A stretch of 7,670 bases of DNA from Syntrophaceae bacterium (GTDB lineage Bacteria; Desulfobacterota; Syntrophorhabdia; Syntrophorhabdales; WCHB1-27), in NCBI GenBank assembly GCA_003165115.1, contig PLSJ01000095.1:1-7670 (forward strand), written 5' to 3'. Shown piece after piece: positions 5,469 through 7,670 of the stretch. The translations under genes were made by a program, and so were the position numbers. Within the stretch, counting starts at the first letter, position 1, and each line of letters begins with the position of its first letter. Below the pieces are notes generated by a model. That model saw nothing but the letters and a program-made list of their open reading frames with translations. It was not told the DNA's origin and did not search any database.

Positions 5469-6215
5469 ATGACTCACGGCACCATCCTGAGCATCACGGG
5501 TCTGACGAAGCAATATGATTCGTTCAGGGCCGTCGACAATATCTCATTTTCCGTGGATGAGGGGGAAATAGTCGGTCTCCTCGGCCCGAACGGGGCGGGC
5601 AAGACAACCACGATCAACATGATCCTGGGCATCCTGAAGCCGACCGGCGGCTCGATCAAGGTTTTGGGTAAGAAGCTCGAAAAGCGGAGGTCGGAGATCA
5701 GCAACAAGATCAATTTTGCGGCCGTTTACGCCCATGTCCCCGCCAACCTCTCCGTCCGCCAGAACCTCTACGTCTTCGCCCTGCTTTACGGGATCACCTC
5801 TGTCAGGCAGAGGATAGGCGCTCTTATGCAGGAATTCGACCTCGAACACTTCGCGGACACAAAGGCCGGGCTCCTCTCTTCCGGAGAGATGAGCCGCCTC
5901 AATCTCGCCAAGGCGCTGATGAACAGTCCGAGGCTCCTGCTCCTCGACGAGCCGACCGCATCCCTGGACCCGAGCATCTCACGGCTCGTCCGCGAGAAGA
6001 TAAAGGAATATGCCGCGAAAACCCGGGCCGGGATACTCTGGACATCGCACAATATGAACGAGATCGAAGCCGTCTGCGACCGTGTCCTTTTTCTGTCCCA
6101 CGGAACGATCCTCCTGAGCGGCGATCCGAAGACCCTGCCGGCCGCGCACGGAAAAGAAGACCTCGAAGAACTCTTCATCGCCGTGGCGCGCGAGCCGGTC
6201 TCGCTGAAGGAATGA
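5469..6215 (+). CDS. ABC transporter ATP-binding protein (ABC-2 exporter type)
   Basis: This 248-aa cytoplasmic ATPase energises the permease encoded next to it. Visible motifs are Walker A GPNGAGKTT (residues 39-47), an ABC signature LSSGE (135-139) in place of LSGGQ, Walker B LLLLDEP (155-161), a D-loop SLDP (164-167) and the H-loop His193 in TSHN. The Q-loop glutamine is not at its usual place: the segment around residues 81-92 (NFAAVYAHVPAN) has no Gln, as in some ABC-2 families where the position reads S or A. The length is usual for a single nucleotide-binding domain, slightly short at the C-terminus. The stop codon is 4 nt before the permease start, so the two are co-translated. The substrate is unknown. 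The likely SD is AAGGGAG (5454-5460), 8 nt before the ATG. Confidence 0.93.
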   Translation: MTHGTILSITGLTKQYDSFRAVDNISFSVDEGEIVGLLGPNGAGKTTTINMILGILKPTGGSIKVLGKKLEKRRSEISNKINFAAVYAHVPANLSVRQNLYVFALLYGITSVRQRIGALMQEFDLEHFADTKAGLLSSGEMSRLNLAKALMNSPRLLLLDEPTASLDPSISRLVREKIKEYAAKTRAGILWTSHNMNEIEAVCDRVLFLSHGTILLSGDPKTLPAAHGKEDLEELFIAVAREPVSLKE

Positions 6216-6219
6216 ACGG

Positions 6220-7029
6220 ATGAGCCTTTCGAGGACCCTTGCCATCTTCGTGCGACAGCTCTTCCTGCTCAAGAGCAACCCCACGCGGCTGGTCAGCATT
6301 TTCTTATGGTTGATCATCGACATCATCCAATGGGGTTTTATCAGCAAATATCTCGGCTCACTGGGCCAGGCCACCTTTGGTTACGTCACCGTCGCCCTGG
6401 GGGCGATCATCCTGTGGGAATTCATGGGGCGGATCGAGAACGGGATAATGATGGCCTTTCTGGAGGATGTCTGGAGCCAGAACCTCATCAACTTCTTCGC
6501 CTCCCCACTCAAGGTCAGGGAATACCTGGGCGGTCTTATCCTGACGAGCATCACGACCGGCCTGGCCGCCTTCCTCGCCATGGTCGCCGTGGCCGGGGCA
6601 GCCTTCGGCTACCACGTGCTGCGCATCGGTTTTCTGCTGCTGCCCTTTATGCTGATACTCCTGCTTTTCGGCATCGCGATGGGCATCTTCGTCTCTGCCC
6701 TGATCTTTCGGCTCGGGCCCTCGGCGGAATGGCTGGGTTGGCCCATCCCCCTGGTACTTTCCATTTTTGCCGGCGTCTATTACCCGGTCTCGACGCTGCC
6801 CGCCACCCTCCAGACCTGCGCGAAGCTGATCCCCCCGGCATATGTGTTCGAGACGTGCCGCGCCGTGCTGGCTCACGGGACCCTGCCGGTCGACTTCGCC
6901 TGGAACCTTCTTGCCGGCGCCCTTCTCTCCCTCGCCTATCTTGTCGCGACGTCCCTCCTCTTCGTGGGGGTTTACCGGAAAAATCTCGAAAGCGGCACCA
7001 TCGCGCGGTTCAACGCCGAGGCGCTCTGA
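6220..7029 (+). CDS. ABC-2 type transporter permease
   Basis: This 269-aa integral membrane protein has about six hydrophobic helices, near residues 24-42, 52-70, 104-128, 134-162, 170-192 and 229-250, with both ends cytoplasmic. The order, and the late segment GVYYPVSTLPATLQ before helix six, match ABC-2 family permeases (the NodJ/DrrB-like group) that export drugs, polysaccharide or lipid-linked substrates. With the preceding ATPase it would form a two-protein exporter in the inner membrane. The neighbouring cupredoxin and exported surface proteins do not settle the substrate. A short SD-like AAGGA (6207-6211) lies inside the end of the ATPase gene, 8 nt from the ATG, consistent with translational coupling. 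Confidence 0.9.
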   Translation: MSLSRTLAIFVRQLFLLKSNPTRLVSIFLWLIIDIIQWGFISKYLGSLGQATFGYVTVALGAIILWEFMGRIENGIMMAFLEDVWSQNLINFFASPLKVREYLGGLILTSITTGLAAFLAMVAVAGAAFGYHVLRIGFLLLPFMLILLLFGIAMGIFVSALIFRLGPSAEWLGWPIPLVLSIFAGVYYPVSTLPATLQTCAKLIPPAYVFETCRAVLAHGTLPVDFAWNLLAGALLSLAYLVATSLLFVGVYRKNLESGTIARFNAEAL

Positions 7030-7044
7030 TCTCTTCTTCTCCCG

Positions 7045-7077
7045 TTGTTCCGCCTGAAAGCGGGACGAATAATTTTT
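7045..7077 (+). terminator. Terminator-like hairpin after the ABC operon
   Basis: TTGTTCCGC (7045-7053, counting outer T-A and T-G pairs) pairs with GCGGGACGA (7060-7068) around a CTGAAA loop, a 9-bp stem with two G-T pairs. It is followed by ATAA and TTTTT (7073-7077). The T-run starts four bases after the stem, so the terminator may be imperfect. Confidence 0.6.
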
Positions 7078-7098
7078 CGAAAACCGGTACGTTTTCTC

Positions 7099-7125
7099 TT
7101 GACATGTCGGAATACATGGTATAAC
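7099..7125 (+). promoter_or_regulatory. Sigma-70-like promoter of riboswitch unit 2
   Basis: TTGACA (7099-7104), 15 nt, TATAAC (7120-7125): same boxes and spacing as at 670-696. The surrounding bases (GGTATAACAT, ATAA) are shared as well. Transcription should begin about 7 nt downstream, directly ahead of the second aptamer. Confidence 0.8.
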
Positions 7126-7138
7126 ATGATAAAACAAT

Positions 7139-7246
7139 CTGAAAAAGCCAAACCATCCGCGAGGGTGGGACGGAAAGCTAACGGGTCTCTGTTAATTCAT
7201 CAGGGAACGCACCATCAGCCAGACAGCCAGACAGCCGGGCCGCCTG
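7139..7246 (+). promoter_or_regulatory. Cyclic di-GMP-I riboswitch aptamer (GEMM-I), copy 2
   Basis: AAAGCCAAACC is followed by an identical GNRA hairpin (CCATCC 7153-7158, GCGA 7159-7162, GGGTGG 7163-7168), then GGGACGGAAAGC, ACGGGTCTCTG and the 3' element GACAGCCGGGCCGCC ending at 7244. The base equivalent to G20 is G7147, again the c-di-GMP type, and the 21-46 pair is again C-G (C7148-G7173). The variable arm differs from copy 1 and carries a tandem repeat (7216-7236). The 11-nt complement seen in the leader of copy 1 is missing. Instead the bases just before the start codon, GTCTG (7268-7272), can pair with CAGAC (7228-7232 or 7220-7224) in the aptamer. The switching logic may therefore differ between the copies; this is inference. 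Confidence 0.92.
7216..7236 (+). repeat. 8-nt tandem repeat inside riboswitch 2
   Basis: The unit CAGCCAGA occurs twice in full and once in part (2.6 copies), lying in the 3' strand of the aptamer's variable arm. Only the last CAGCC is needed for the conserved GACAGCCGGG element. The extra copies provide spare CAGAC segments. Confidence 0.85.
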
Positions 7247-7273
7247 AAAAAGGCCGTACAAAGGGAGGTCTGT

Positions 7274-7670
7274 ATGAAAAGTTTTAAGAGCGGGGCGGGT
7301 ATGGCAAAGATCCTGGCAGCCACGGTTGTGCTTCTCGTCATGTGCGCCTTCGGCACGGCGCACGCGGAAACGATCTACTGGACAGACTGGAATACGGGCA
7401 TGATAACTTTTTCGCCCGGCAACACGGTGACCGTCACCTACACCGGTGACACCGCCGGCGGCGGGCATGACGACTGGGTCCCCACGACGACTTACTCAAC
7501 GTCCACTGTGAGCGCTCCCCCCAATTCCTACGGCAGTATCGCCTTGACCGGCGGTCAGCCCGGGTACACCTACAGTTTCATCTTCAGCAAGCCCGTCGTG
7601 GATCCCGTCATGGCCATAAACAGTCTTGGCGGAGGTGCGCCGCAAACCTACACCTTCACCAGTCCCTTCA
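7274..7670 (+). CDS. Exported protein, 5' part only (probable surface/PEP-CTERM type)
   Basis: The first 132 residues are present and the gene runs off the window without a stop. It starts with a Sec signal peptide: basic MKSFKSGAGMAK, a hydrophobic core (ILAATVVLLVMCAFG) and an AHA cleavage site near residue 31. The mature part is rich in Thr, Gly, Tyr, Ser and Pro with few charges, beta-type, and shares no obvious motif with the PEP-CTERM protein at 898-1464. I recognise no domain. The sorting tail, if present, lies beyond the window, so a PEP-CTERM assignment is only a guess from the shared promoter-riboswitch. ATG 7274 is preferred to ATG 7301 because AAAGGGAGG (7260-7268) lies 5 nt before it and because it keeps a basic N-region. 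Control by c-di-GMP is expected. Confidence 0.75.
   Translation, partial: MKSFKSGAGMAKILAATVVLLVMCAFGTAHAETIYWTDWNTGMITFSPGNTVTVTYTGDTAGGGHDDWVPTTTYSTSTVSAPPNSYGSIALTGGQPGYTYSFIFSKPVVDPVMAINSLGGGAPQTYTFTSPF

Noticed and set aside
6306..7124. 272-aa open frame on the plus strand in another frame of the permease gene
   Set aside because: Arg/Pro/His-rich shadow of the permease, which has clear membrane helices. It also runs through the terminator and the second promoter.
6358..7137. 259-aa open frame on the minus strand
   Set aside because: Charged, Gln/Gly-rich shadow of the permease gene that also spans the terminator and the promoter.
7045..7287. 80-aa open frame on the plus strand
   Set aside because: It lies over the terminator, the promoter and the second riboswitch, so its continuity is incidental.

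Overview
The window reads as a chromosomal piece of a moderately GC-rich Gram-negative anaerobe, most like a deltaproteobacterial (Desulfobacterota-type) or related lineage. This rests on gene content, not on any marker: a tungstopterin-type aldehyde ferredoxin oxidoreductase (AOR), a PEP-CTERM (exosortase-sorted) exported protein, GEMM-I cyclic-di-GMP riboswitches and a PilZ protein. The lineage is inference.

Layout. (1) 9-494: a PilZ-domain protein with an N-terminal ribbon-helix-helix-like segment, a candidate c-di-GMP-responsive DNA-binding protein. (2) 670-1514: a complete sigma-70-like promoter, a c-di-GMP-I riboswitch, a long leader with strong alternative-pairing potential, a PEP-CTERM exported protein and an intrinsic terminator. 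(3) 1592-4824: a promoter and a tight four-gene operon. It encodes a 109-aa protein (possibly DUF2703-like), a 712-aa AOR-family oxidoreductase, a ThiS/MoaD-like sulfur carrier ending in GG, and a hotdog-fold thioesterase. (4) 4888-5376: a promoter and a predicted lipoprotein cupredoxin with a complete His-Cys-His-Met type 1 copper set. (5) 5411-7077: an ABC-2 type exporter (ATPase plus permease) and a terminator-like hairpin. (6) 7099-7670: a second copy of the promoter plus c-di-GMP-I riboswitch, followed by a second signal-peptide-bearing exported protein that runs off the window.

The most striking structure is the pair of promoter-riboswitch cassettes about 6.4 kb apart. From the -35 box into the aptamer they align without gaps over 93 nt (670-762 against 7099-7191) with 80 identical bases, although the genes behind them are unrelated in sequence. 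With the PilZ protein at the left edge, this suggests a c-di-GMP-controlled cell-surface or matrix regulon interleaved with metabolic and transport operons. In the first leader an 11-nt segment (865-875) is perfectly complementary to the 5' ligand-pocket strand of the aptamer (714-724), a good candidate for the switching element.

The AOR operon probably converts between an aldehyde and a carboxylic acid. The ThiS-like protein would supply sulfur for pyranopterin cofactor assembly, and the thioesterase would release an acid from an acyl-CoA. The substrate cannot be told from sequence. No rRNA, tRNA, CRISPR array, transposase or integrase was seen.
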